This document shows positions 38,028 to 48,653 of a stretch of DNA of 64,000 nucleotides, in pieces; positions within the stretch are counted from its first letter, which is position 1, and each line of letters opens with the position of its first letter. A program made the translations under genes and the position numbers. The notes under the pieces were generated by a model that made no database searches, was not told where the DNA came from, and saw nothing but the letters and a program-made list of their open reading frames with translations. The DNA comes from Channallabes apus (Eukaryota > Chordata > Actinopteri > Siluriformes > Clariidae): NCBI GenBank assembly GCA_030522415.1, contig CM060104.1:16756229-16820228 (forward strand), written 5' to 3'.

Positions 38028-38279
38028 TTCTAAAATTGTCATAATGGTATTGGCATGTATACCATGCATATCAAGATTGCATATGCCCGGTGTGCCCATT
38101 GTCTTTCTGAAGCACCAGGGTGGCAATGGCGCAAGGTGTTTGCGCCCACTCGTTGCTTGCAACTATATTTCTTTGTTCTTTAACAATGGTTGGAATCCAG
38201 TAGGTTGCATTATTACCAACTGTTGCATAACAATGTATCAAATACAGTATTCCCATTTTAGCCATGTTTTTTAGCCATT

Positions 38280-38800
38280 TTTTACGCTGTGGTCTGTTGG
38301 GGTGGTAACATTAAGGTGTCTGATAAGAACAAACTGGACAAGTCAATTAAAAAGGCCGGATCTGTGCTAGGCATGGAGCTTGACTCGGTGGATGTAGTAG
38401 CAAAGAGGAGGATTCTGTCCAAAGTACAATCCATTTTGAACAATCCTTCTCACCCGCTATACAGTGTTTTGGCTGAACAGAGGAGCAGTTTCAGCCAGAG
38501 ACTGATTACCATCAAGTGTTCCACCGAGCGTCACAGGAGATCCTTTCTCCCAACGGCCATAAAACTTTACAACTCTTCTCTGTAACTCATACACACATGT
38601 ATGTGGATTTTTTCACTGACTGGTAGACAACAGGACACTAATACTTACCCTTTTTTTTTTTTTTTTTTTTTGTATTATTATTTATTACCTTTATTACCTT
38701 CCTTAGTTAACAACTGTGAGCACCTGTAACCGAGCATAAGCAATTTCCCTTTGGGATTAATAAAGTTCTTTGAATCTGGAATCTTGAATCTTGAATTGAA
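38280..38800 (+). mobile_element. 3' end of a second LINE family
   Basis: A frame at 38,289-38,585 reads VCWGGN..., then DKSIKKAGSVLG, then RRSFLPTAIKLYN, the conserved C-terminal tail that follows the reverse transcriptase in several fish LINE families. After the stop come a T run, a TTTGGGATTAATAAAGTT motif and a short (GAATCTT)n-type tail, the expected 3' terminus. It is 5' truncated, as is usual for LINEs. Confidence 0.7.
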
Positions 38801-40072
38801 TGTGGTGATGCAACAGAGGTGAAAGTAGGTGAATGTTTCCCAATTACGTAACACAGAATAAAAGGAACGCGTGGCAGAGGGACAAATTGGTGGGGTGATT
38901 TATTTATTTACTTTTTTAAAAAATTTATTTATACTGAACAGTTGGTTTTACCCCTTCATTCATGAAAAAGTTCACCACAAGATTTTAACCGGTTTGAACA
39001 CACCTTGTATATTATTTTCTCATGCTATAATATACTAGACATACATACATGTTTACACATGGCTATTTCCACCCATCCATCTAATGCTGATCTGGTAATC
39101 AAATTAAGATATATTATTACCTCACAGTATGACATAAAGGTTTATGCCATAAAACAACTCATATATGTCACGTCCACAGGATCATCATCAAAAGGGCGCG
39201 CTATGCTCAATAACCTTCTGAAACAAATTTACCCTGGAACATAATCTTCTACCAAGCAGGTCATCTTCAGAGAGTAAGTTGCTATGGTTACATACATACC
39301 CAGAAAGTTACCTCCGTTTTTGGAACCGAAAGTTGAGGTTTTCAACGCTGGAACTATTCTGGAATACCCACCAGATAGTTGCTGCCAGCCGACCTTCAAA
39401 ACTCCCGCCTCCTTTCCTTCCTCTACAGTGTACAAGTTGTGACTGCCACCTACAGGATACACTGTGCATTACACACAGCCTCAGCCCTGCTCTGTATGAC
39501 CTGCCAACAAGTACACAAAAGCCATGTAAACACATTTTAATCAATCTTAGTCACACATTAACATTACTAAACGTAACTACTGGGACATTAAGTCAAAGTC
39601 CATCCCGTTTCTATTTAAATATTTTAATTTATAAGAGATGATGATGTTTTTCAGGTACGTAGATCTTTAAATTTAAATAGAAGTGTTACCTTCTGGTTAG
39701 ATTTTTATTTGTTTTTTATTTATTTATTGCATAATTGATAGCAATGGTTTAATTGTAATTTTAATGTTGTGACTAGTTTTGTTGTAAGTGCTTTTTATCT
39801 ATGTTGTAAATTTAATATCCACTTACATTAATATTTAAAATATTATCAACTTACAGAAGTGGTTTGTAGTCCCCATTAAAAATATCTCATGCTAGTTAAA
39901 CAGATCATGGATCATCTCAGATATACGTTATGCATCCACCATGATCTCTATCGGAATTCATTGTTTGCTGAAGATGAATGAATGAAGATGTTAAATTGTA
40001 GTTGTTTTTTACTGTCTGGCCTAATTGACCAAATATAGTAATAAATTGTTCTCCTTTTTACCTTCAACTTTA
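38801..40072. other. Intergenic DNA upstream of the C1s-like genes
   Basis: No exon is recognised, although an upstream signal-peptide exon of the first C1s-like gene may lie in this span. 39,180-39,480 has a more complex composition and may be an old repeat. Confidence 0.35.
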
Positions 40073-42868
40073 ATGTTTTACTTCAGTGTGGGTGTGCTGC
40101 TGCTGCCACTAGTATGCTCACAACATCAGGGCTGGTTAAACTCTCCAGAATATCCACTGGAATATCCCATCAATATCAAAGAGAATTGGACCCTCTGTAC
40201 TTCTCCAGGATTTACTGTATCTCTAACCCTCATTCACCTGGACCTGGAGAACAGTGCAAATTGTGAACGTGATGCTCTCATGGTCAGTTGTTGCGTGTGC
40301 CTTAAAAAAAGGAAATTTCCATGTCAAGCTGTATTTATCTTTTTCATATCAATCAACAATAAAATTATTACACCTCAGATTTTTTATTCTCCAGGTCTTC
40401 ACTGGCATGAACCTGATCAAGTCTCTGTGTGGTAATTTGTCCTTTATGAAGATGCAGACTTCCATCAATCCTCATCTTCACTCCGCTTCAGGAGGTTGTT
40501 TATCTACTTACTTCCATTCAGATGACTCACTCCCACAGGTTCATACTGGATACAGTGCAATTTATCAAATGAAAGGTACAACATTTCAGCAAGTATATGG
40601 AGCCATGATGCAAGATGATAATTTTAATAAATAGTCTAGTAGTGTAGTCTACATGTTTCGTGACATGTACATTACTGGACATGCTCTAACAATTTGTACA
40701 TCAGAATAGCAAAAGGAAAAGATATACAGTAAACAGTTTGAAAGAAGGTTCATTATTGGGATGAGGATGGAAGGGAGATCAGTCACAAAAGACTTCTCAA
40801 CTGGCCAGTGATTCAGTAGGAACTGTTATATTTGTCTCACATACTGTAGTGTTCATTTGAATAAAGATCTGATGAGTGAGAAAGACAGAGCATCCATCAT
40901 TATCATGTTCGTGCTCATTAAAACCTGTCTTTGAACCCTCATGTTCTGAGGAAGGGATCATCCCATTCTGGAAGAGCCCACTCGTATTAGTTTTATACAA
41001 TATAAAGGCAATTAGGTAATTTGCAATGATTCTTTCTGTAAAGAGACGACCGGACATGAAAGTGGTTGTCAGTAATACAGTAGGTTTCCAAAATCATAAC
41101 GAAGTACAGTTTTTTTCCCTTTTATTTATCATCGAATCAAAGCTTATTTAATTTCCTATAAATAATAAAATTGGTAATTAAATTATAATATTCGGTAATT
41201 GCTTTACCGTGGTCAGAGTTGCAGTGGTGCCAAAGCTTATTCTGCAAGCACTGGGCACTGGGCAGACTTAGAGGGAATTCCAGTCAATCGTAGAGCACCA
41301 TCCTGATAAACTCTCAAAAAGGAAAAAATGAGAAGTGGACAGTATATGATGGTGATGCACCAAAAAGCTTTGTTTTTTCTTTTACATTGCGTTATTACCA
41401 CCCAGAGGACAGTCTCTGTTTAATTTTCCTTTTTAGTATAAAGTTTTAATGCCATACAGCAAACCTTGCCAACATAGGTCAGTTAAGTTCTCTGTGAGTT
41501 TAAGTACCACAGTGGATAAGAAATCTAGGGGTTTTTTTTTTTTGCTTGTTTGTTTGTTTGTTTTGTTTGTTTTTATGTTGTCCGTATGTTGTTTTGTATG
41601 TTGTTTTGTTTGTTCTTATGATATCCGTATGTTCTTTATATAGATGTTGATGAATGTGCAGGCCAGCGTAATCCATGCAGCCACTTCTGCATCAACTTTA
41701 TTGGAGGATTCCGTTGCAGCTGTCCACATGGGTATCTTCTTAACCAGGACAACCACACTTGCAATGGTAAAACAACACCAGGGATTATCAGTTGCCATAA
41801 AATATAAACTAATGAATGGCTAATTGAGATGCTGCTGTGTCAGATTGATATGTTCAGACAAACTTTAAACAAAAATATAACAGCTGTACAGTAAAGTAAT
41901 TTAAACGAAAAAAAAAAAATCCACCCTAAACCAGTTATTGTTATTTCTTTCCCTGACACATTTTCACATTGTAGGAACCTACAGCATCTAGTGTCACCCT
42001 CGGCTTGCTCATCAGGAACAATCTGATCATTTTGATTCATACACATTCACATTTCCTACAAACTTCCATAATTTTGATTGTGTAAAGCTGCTTTGCGACA
42101 ATGACAATTGTTAAAAGCGCTATACAAATTAAATTAAGTTGAATTGAGAGAATGAGTGATTTGAATTGATTAGTGTGTATTAACCCTAAAAAAGCAATGC
42201 AGCAGCACTGTAACCCTTTAGCCAGTCCAGCTCTTACACACTTACTGTGTTTAAACTTGCTTGTCATCTCACTTATTGTTAACTTGCCAAGCCATTTAAC
42301 TCATTGTTACTCAAAATACATTTTAGTGCAATGTATTTTTGCACTGCATTGTGAAGGTTCGATTTTAGCATTAGTTGTCTCCACTTATTCTACGCTCTTT
42401 TTAAGTAAAAAAATTAAAAAATGTTAAAAACACACATTAATGGCATTTAAACTCAAATATTATAGCCAGTGTTGTCCTTTCTCCTGTTTTCTGTTTCCAG
42501 CAATTAATTGTGGACCTCCTACACCCTTGCGGAATGCACATGTAAAATTTGTTAAAGGTTCTAATAATGAATACCTGTCAGTCATTGAGTACCACTGTAA
42601 TGAACCATTTTACAAGGGAGAACAAAATGGTGAGGAAACTTCGTTTTCTTATGTTGTTGAAAAGATTTTGCTTATTTTTCTCAAATTATGTGACTTTGCA
42701 CACTTATCTGTTTTGAGCATTCCAACACAGGGAACTATACATGTAGTGCTGCTCAAGCATGGAGGAATACTGGCGATAATACAATGCCTTCATGCCATTA
42801 TGGTACAGTGACAATGACAAAAGGCTTTACTTAAACTTATTGAAGGACAAATAGAATTATATAATTGT

Positions 42869-42940
<72 letters not shown>

Positions 42941-43505
42941 AGTATGTGGTCACCACAAATTGCAATTTCATTATGGCAGAATATTTGGAGGAAAGCCAGC
43001 TCCCCTTGGTTCCTTTCCCTGGCAGGTCTACCTTCTTAATAAGAGACAACCAGGAGGAGCGATTATCATCGGAGAAAAGTGGTTAATGACTGCAGCTCAC
43101 ATGTTGGTGAAGCAACAGGATACTACAGATCCTGAACAAACAAAAAATATTGAGGTACACTATAACATATAGGTCTCAACAATGGTGGGACTTCTGATGT
43201 ATTTAGAGAAAACATAATACTACATATAAGTCAATTTAAGTTTTAAAAAAGTGCATAGATAAAAAAGAAGTGTGTATACATTAGTCCCTCCTTCTCTTTT
43301 TGCTGTATTAGAACATTAAATTTAATCATACTTTCTGACTTGTTTTGAAGTCACTCTCTGCAGAAGTACAATCTGGTAAAATTATGTACATGTCCTCAGA
43401 ATAACCTTAAAAAATAAAAAGTCATAAGTATTTATTATCCTTTTAGAAATTTTTATTAGGTAAATAACAGTATATCCAGTTTACATATTTACATTTATTT
43501 ATAAA

Positions 43506-43536
<31 letters not shown>

Positions 43537-46500
43537 TTTATAAATAAAAGTAAATATGTAAACTGGATATACTGTACTTTGTTTAGCACAAAAACACCAT
43601 TTAACTCTATACATGCACAATAAATGTCTCCGACTTTGATTGGTCTTAAAGCTAAAATGGCTGATGAGATCATATTATCAAGACTGATGAACTACCCATG
43701 CTGCATTAAAGTTTAGAATTTTTTAGGAGTTAAAAAATTGCAAGGTTATTAAAACATTGAAGGTTTGTAGCTTCTTTGGGCCACCGTGAAATCCATTTTA
43801 ACAAAATGGGGAAAGATATTGCACTGCCTGGACACTTTTGGAGAAATGTTTTGTGGCCTGATGTAACTACAGTAAACTCATTTGGTATAAAGCTATTGTC
43901 ACGGAACGCCAGCAGAGGGCGCAGTGCTCACGGACGCCATTTTGTGTTTCACTTGTTTTCTGCTTTCCCAGAATGCACCTCGGTCAGGTGATTGGAGCGA
44001 TCACCTGATTCAAGGTGGTTAATTAAGTTACTTATAAATAGTCTTCCCCTTGTCTTGCATTTGTTGAAGTTACCCTTTGTGAATCCTTTACTGTATGTCG
44101 CTGTGTCATGCTAACTTCTGTGACTCCTGGTTTGTTGTGTTGTGTTGTGTTGTGTTGTGTGTAACTCCTAGTCTTCTTTAGCTCCTAGCCTGTTTTGCTG
44201 TGTTCCTTGTGTAGTTTAGCTCTTTGTTTAGTTATGCTCTATGCTCGTTTGATTTCTCCTAGTTCTTATGTCACAGTTTTTTAGTTCTTTAGTGTATCTG
44301 TTTATGTTCTGTTTTTGTCATTAAAAGACTGTTTCTCAGCAATCACCTATGCCTCTTGTCAAGTCCATACCCCTATCGCGTAACAGAATGCAAGACCTGA
44401 ACATTGGCATATTGGAGGGGCTTCCCCTTGAAAAAAAAAATTTTTTTTGGCGGGGCGCGGGGAGGGGGAGGGGGAGATCGCTGAGACTATGATGCCGATG
44501 CAAGCAGGTTTTGTGGGCAGCAGGCTTGCCATCCGGTGGAACAAGCTGGAGCGAGCAGGTGAGCGAGCGACGCAGGCGGTGTGTCAGCGAACCGTGGAGA
44601 CTGAGGAGCATCAACGGAGGTGGTTGGAGCTCCAACAGCTGGCAGGCGAGCTCATCGAGCAGATCAGCATATGCCGGGCCACAGGGGATAACCACCGCAT
44701 GCAAACCCTGCTGGAGTTGGGGGCACAACTCCGGGATCAGCTCGCCAAGGACAACAGGGAGGCAGGTGATGCACAGCACAGCTCCATCGCTCCAGAGAGC
44801 CCAGTGGAGGGCTCCGTCGCTTCCAGAGAGCCCAGTGGAGGGCTCCGTCGCTTCCAGAGAGCCCAGTGGAGGGCTCCGTCGCTTCCAGAGAGCCCAGTGG
44901 AGGGCTCCGTCGCTTCCAGAGAGCCCAGTGGAGGGCTCCGTCGCTTCCAGAGAGCCCAGTGGAGGGCTCCGTCGCTTCCAGAGAGCCCAGTGGAGGGCTC
45001 CGTCATTTCCAGAGAGCCCAGTGGAGGGCACCGTCGCTTCCAGAGAGCCCAGTGGAGGGCTCCGTCGCTTCCAGAGAGCCCAGTGGAGGGCTCCGTCGCT
45101 TCCAGAGAGCCCAGTGGAGGGCTCCGTCGCTTCCAGAGAGCCCAGTGGAGGGCTCCGTCGCTTCCAGAGAGCCCAGTGGAGGGCTCCGTCGCTTCCAGAG
45201 AGCCCAGTGGAGGGCTCCGTCGCTTCCAGAGAGCCCAGTGGAGGGCTCCCTCGCTTCCAGAGAGCCCAGTGGAGGGCTCCCTCGCTTCCAGAGAGCCCAG
45301 TGGAGGGCTCCCTTGCTTCCAGAGAGCCCAGATCCTCCTCCGCCGTGCCTCGACGACGACACCGAGCTGCCTCTTCCGACGTGCCTCGACGACGACACCG
45401 AGCTGCCTCCTCCGCCGTGCCTCGACGACGACACCGAGCTGCCTCCTCCGCCGTGCCTCGACGACGACACCGAGCTGCCTCCTCCGCCGTGCCTCGATCC
45501 AGCTCTTCCTGTTCCGCCGTGCTATGACGCCGATCTTCGTGCTCCACCCAGCGATCCAGCTCTTCTTCCGTCTCCGCCCTGCTTCGACGACGTCGAGCTT
45601 TCTCCTCCGGCTCCGCCCTACGACCCAGCTCCGGTTCCGCCCTGCGATCCAGCGCTCGCTCCGCCTTGCAACCCGGCGGCAATCCACCGCTCAACCTGCC
45701 GTCCTGCCCCAGCGATCATTCGGTTCCGCTTGCCCAGCCAATCTGCCCAGAGGACTTGTTTCACGGCCTCGCTGTCAGGGGTACCGACATGGGACTTTTG
45801 GGGACCTCCGTTGGACGCTCCGGTGGAGCGCCGTTGGGAGGGGGGTAATGTCACGGAACGCCAGCAGAGGGCGCCATGTGCACGGATGCCATTTTTTGTT
45901 TCCCTTGTTTTCTGCTTTAGAACTCGGTTTCCCAGAATGCACCTCGGTCAGGTGATTGGAGCGATCACCTGATTCAAGGTAGCTAATTAAGTTCCTTATA
46001 AATTGTCTTGTCTTTAGTTTCCCCTTGTCTTGCAAATGCAAGACATTTGAAGTATTTGAAGACATTTGAGGTAACAGTTGAAGTTACCCTCTCTGCGTCA
46101 TGCTAACTTCTGTGACTCCTGGTTTGTTGTGTTGTTTTGTGTAACTCCTAGTCTTCTTTAGCTCCTAGCCTGTGTTGCTGTGTTCCTTGTGTAGTTTAGC
46201 TCTTTGTTTAGTTATGCTCTATGCTCGTTTGATTTCTCCTAGTTCCTATGTCACAGTTCCATAGTTCTCTAGTGTATCTGTTTATGTTCTGTTTTTGTCA
46301 TTAAAAGACTGTTTCTCAGCAATCACCTCTGCCACCATGCCTCTTGTCAAGTCCACACCCCGATCGCGTAACAGCTATTGCATGATGTTTGCCACAAATA
46401 AAATACATCCTAAAATAGCATCATTGCTGTAGTGAAGCATCATGCTTTAGAGTTATTTCCATGTTATTTGTCATCAAATCAGAGTTTATATATATTTTTT

Positions 46501-48620
46501 ATAAATAATAAAATTGGTAGTTAAATTATAATATTCGCTAATTGCTTTACCCTAGTCAGAGTTGCAGTGGTGCCAGAGCCTATTCTGGGAATGAATTCTG
46601 CCAATCATTATCATAAATAATGATTTCATCTACAGTAAATATTTACATTTAGCAGACACCTTTATCCAGAGTGACTTACATTTTTATGTCATTATACATC
46701 TGAGCAGTTGAGGGTTAAGGGCCTTGCTCAAGGGCCCAACAGAGACAACTTGGTGGTTGGGGGGTTTGAACCTGGGACCTTCCAAACAGGTCATGATCAA
46801 AGCGAATAGAAGTATTACATATTGGTGTAATAGTTCCCTTTGTTCAGGGCTTCTGGCACTAGGACCACTAGGCTGTCCTAATGACTGTGGGACTCCTCAA
46901 TTATCGGTGCTTCCATAATGAGAGATGGTCTCCACAGGGGGTGAATTGGGTCAATTTAATTGGACTTGGCCCTCTCAGAAGCTACCAGCACCAGAGATAC
47001 TGAAGCCTCTTCTTTCTTAAGTTTCATGAGATTAGTGTGGTAAATTCATAGTAAATTGTGCCTCAAGTGAATCTTTTCACCTAAAATCTCTGCATGTTTA
47101 TAAGCTGTGTTTGTAATATCTGCAATTTTTAAGCACAGATTTAAAGATAAATTTTAACACATACCACAATGTCCTTTAGTATGTTTGTTTGCTCTGTTTT
47201 GTTTTTAGTTCATGAAATCTAAAGGATGTGTGTACTCAACCGTTTGTCTACAAATGTATCTCCCAATACCTAAAAATAAAATATTTGGGTTTTTTGTATG
47301 TCAAATAGTTTACACATAAAATCATTTATAATGATGATGTACCCAGACTAACAACACAAGTGAAGTACATTATTCTGTTCATTCTGTCTATGTAAAGTAC
47401 TAAAATAACAACCAACAGCAAATAAGAAAGAAATAAGAGGTAATCTGTAGCTCATGGTTTTTTTTTTTTTGTTTTGTTTTTTTTGCAGGCATATGCTGGG
47501 CATAATAATTTAAATGAAAAGGCAAGATTTACCACACTTGATATTTCATCACTGCATGTGCATTCAAACTACACTACAGCCCTTGACAATGATATTGCCT
47601 TAATTAAACTGGAGTCACCTATCACATTCAGTCCGAATATCGCACCAGTTTGTTTACCACAAAAGCATCCTGAGGGGGAGTCCTATAACCTGAGGGGGTA
47701 AGAGCTTTTCATCCATCCATACTAAACTTCAAAAGTTTCAGCATATTTTATAAACCGCAGGCATTAAAGTAAATTCTTCCTGTACTGTAAAACATCAATG
47801 TGCATAACTTATGTGATAGAGTTATGCAGTGGAACCTTGGATGGAGCATATTTCGTATTCGTATATCAAAGAGAATAAAATCCCCCATAAGAAATAATAG
47901 AAAAACTCAAACGACTCTTTCCGCAACCCAAAAATATTCATAGAAAAATAGTTAATGAAAAATATAAAGTCAAAATAAAACAAATTAACCTGCACTTTAC
48001 ATTTGAAAATAATCATGGCTGTAGTGACTGAGACCAGTCACACACACATACTGTATACACACACACACTAGTTTACCAAATAGAGACTCACCCTCACAAG
48101 CACGCAAATGAGTCTCTATTCTGTAAACTATTGTCTGTGTGAAAGTCATCAAACACACAATAAAATATGTTTTACGTGCGCACCACACCAGTGGTCACAG
48201 TGTTATAGTAAACAGACCACACGCACACAGATGTTGACTCTATGAGTGACGCACTCGCACTGCAACCGAAGATGCGTTCCAAACGGCTGGAGTACCCTGC
48301 GAAGTATACTACACAGGGTGGTCAGCCATGTTAAGTGTGATTCCAAACCGCAGGGAGCGAAAAATGTTCAGTTCAAAGGGACCTGCGAAGGTGTAGGGAA
48401 CTAGTGAACAACAGGTCTTTACTTCACCAGAAAGTCATTGCATCTCACTGGAGCGTGAAAAAAATGGAGCTTGGAAAAGGATTTTCATTCCCTTCATTCC
48501 CTTTTCCGGTGAAGTGAACACCTGTTGTTCACTCGTGCCCTCTACCATTCGCAGTTCTCTTTGAACTGAACATTTTTGCTCCCTGTGGTTTGGAATTGCG
48601 AATAGCCACAATTCCGCAAG

Positions 48621-48653
<33 letters not shown>

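Larger units (their letters stand above)
44447..45850 (+). pseudogene. LTR element internal frame with repeat-encoded protein, origin unknown
   Basis: An open frame of about 450 codons fills the interior before running on into the 3' LTR. Residues 1-105 look like an ordinary charged, helical segment (LERAGERATQAVCQRTVETE and onward), perhaps a gag-like remnant. Then a 31-residue repeat generated by a 31-bp minisatellite follows, and finally an Arg/Pro-rich tail. Overlapping frames on both strands are also open across the repeats, so openness is not evidence of coding. No retroviral enzyme motif is seen. A translated product is possible but unproven. Confidence 0.4.
43897..46373 (+). mobile_element. 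Non-autonomous LTR retrotransposon, 2.5 kb
   Basis: Two direct terminal repeats (43,897-44,385 and 45,849-46,373) begin TGTCACGGAACGCC and end CGCGTAACA, with TG..CA tips. A 5-bp target duplication GCTAT flanks them (43,892-43,896 and 46,374-46,378). A purine-rich tract GGGAGGGGGG immediately precedes the 3' repeat. The 1.46-kb interior contains no protease, reverse transcriptase, RNase H or integrase, only tandem-repeat coding-like sequence, so the element must have moved with borrowed enzymes. The two repeats differ by indels, so the insertion is not recent. Confidence 0.9.
43765..46440 (+). mobile_element. Tc1-like relic split by the LTR element
   Basis: 43,800-43,896 (GGAGAAATGTTTTGTGGCCT, a diverged catalytic-Asp region) and 46,379-46,440 (CACAAATAAAATACATCC, then GTGAAGCATCATG) read as consecutive parts of one Tc1-like transposase once the LTR element and one copy of its GCTAT duplication are set aside. 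Confidence 0.6.

Noticed and set aside
41767..42500. Search for CUB2 and CCP1 exons of gene A
   Set aside because: Only a SINE/LINE-tail repeat and AT-rich DNA were found; no CUB-like or CCP-like frame with flanking splice sites.
44786..45332. CRISPR-like regular spacing (31-bp period)
   Set aside because: There are no unique spacers; the units are contiguous tandem repeats in a eukaryotic LTR element.
44336..45694. A 452-codon minus-strand open frame and a 316-codon companion
   Set aside because: They run antisense through the 31-bp and 36-bp tandem arrays of the LTR element; openness follows from the repeat unit lacking stop words on either strand.
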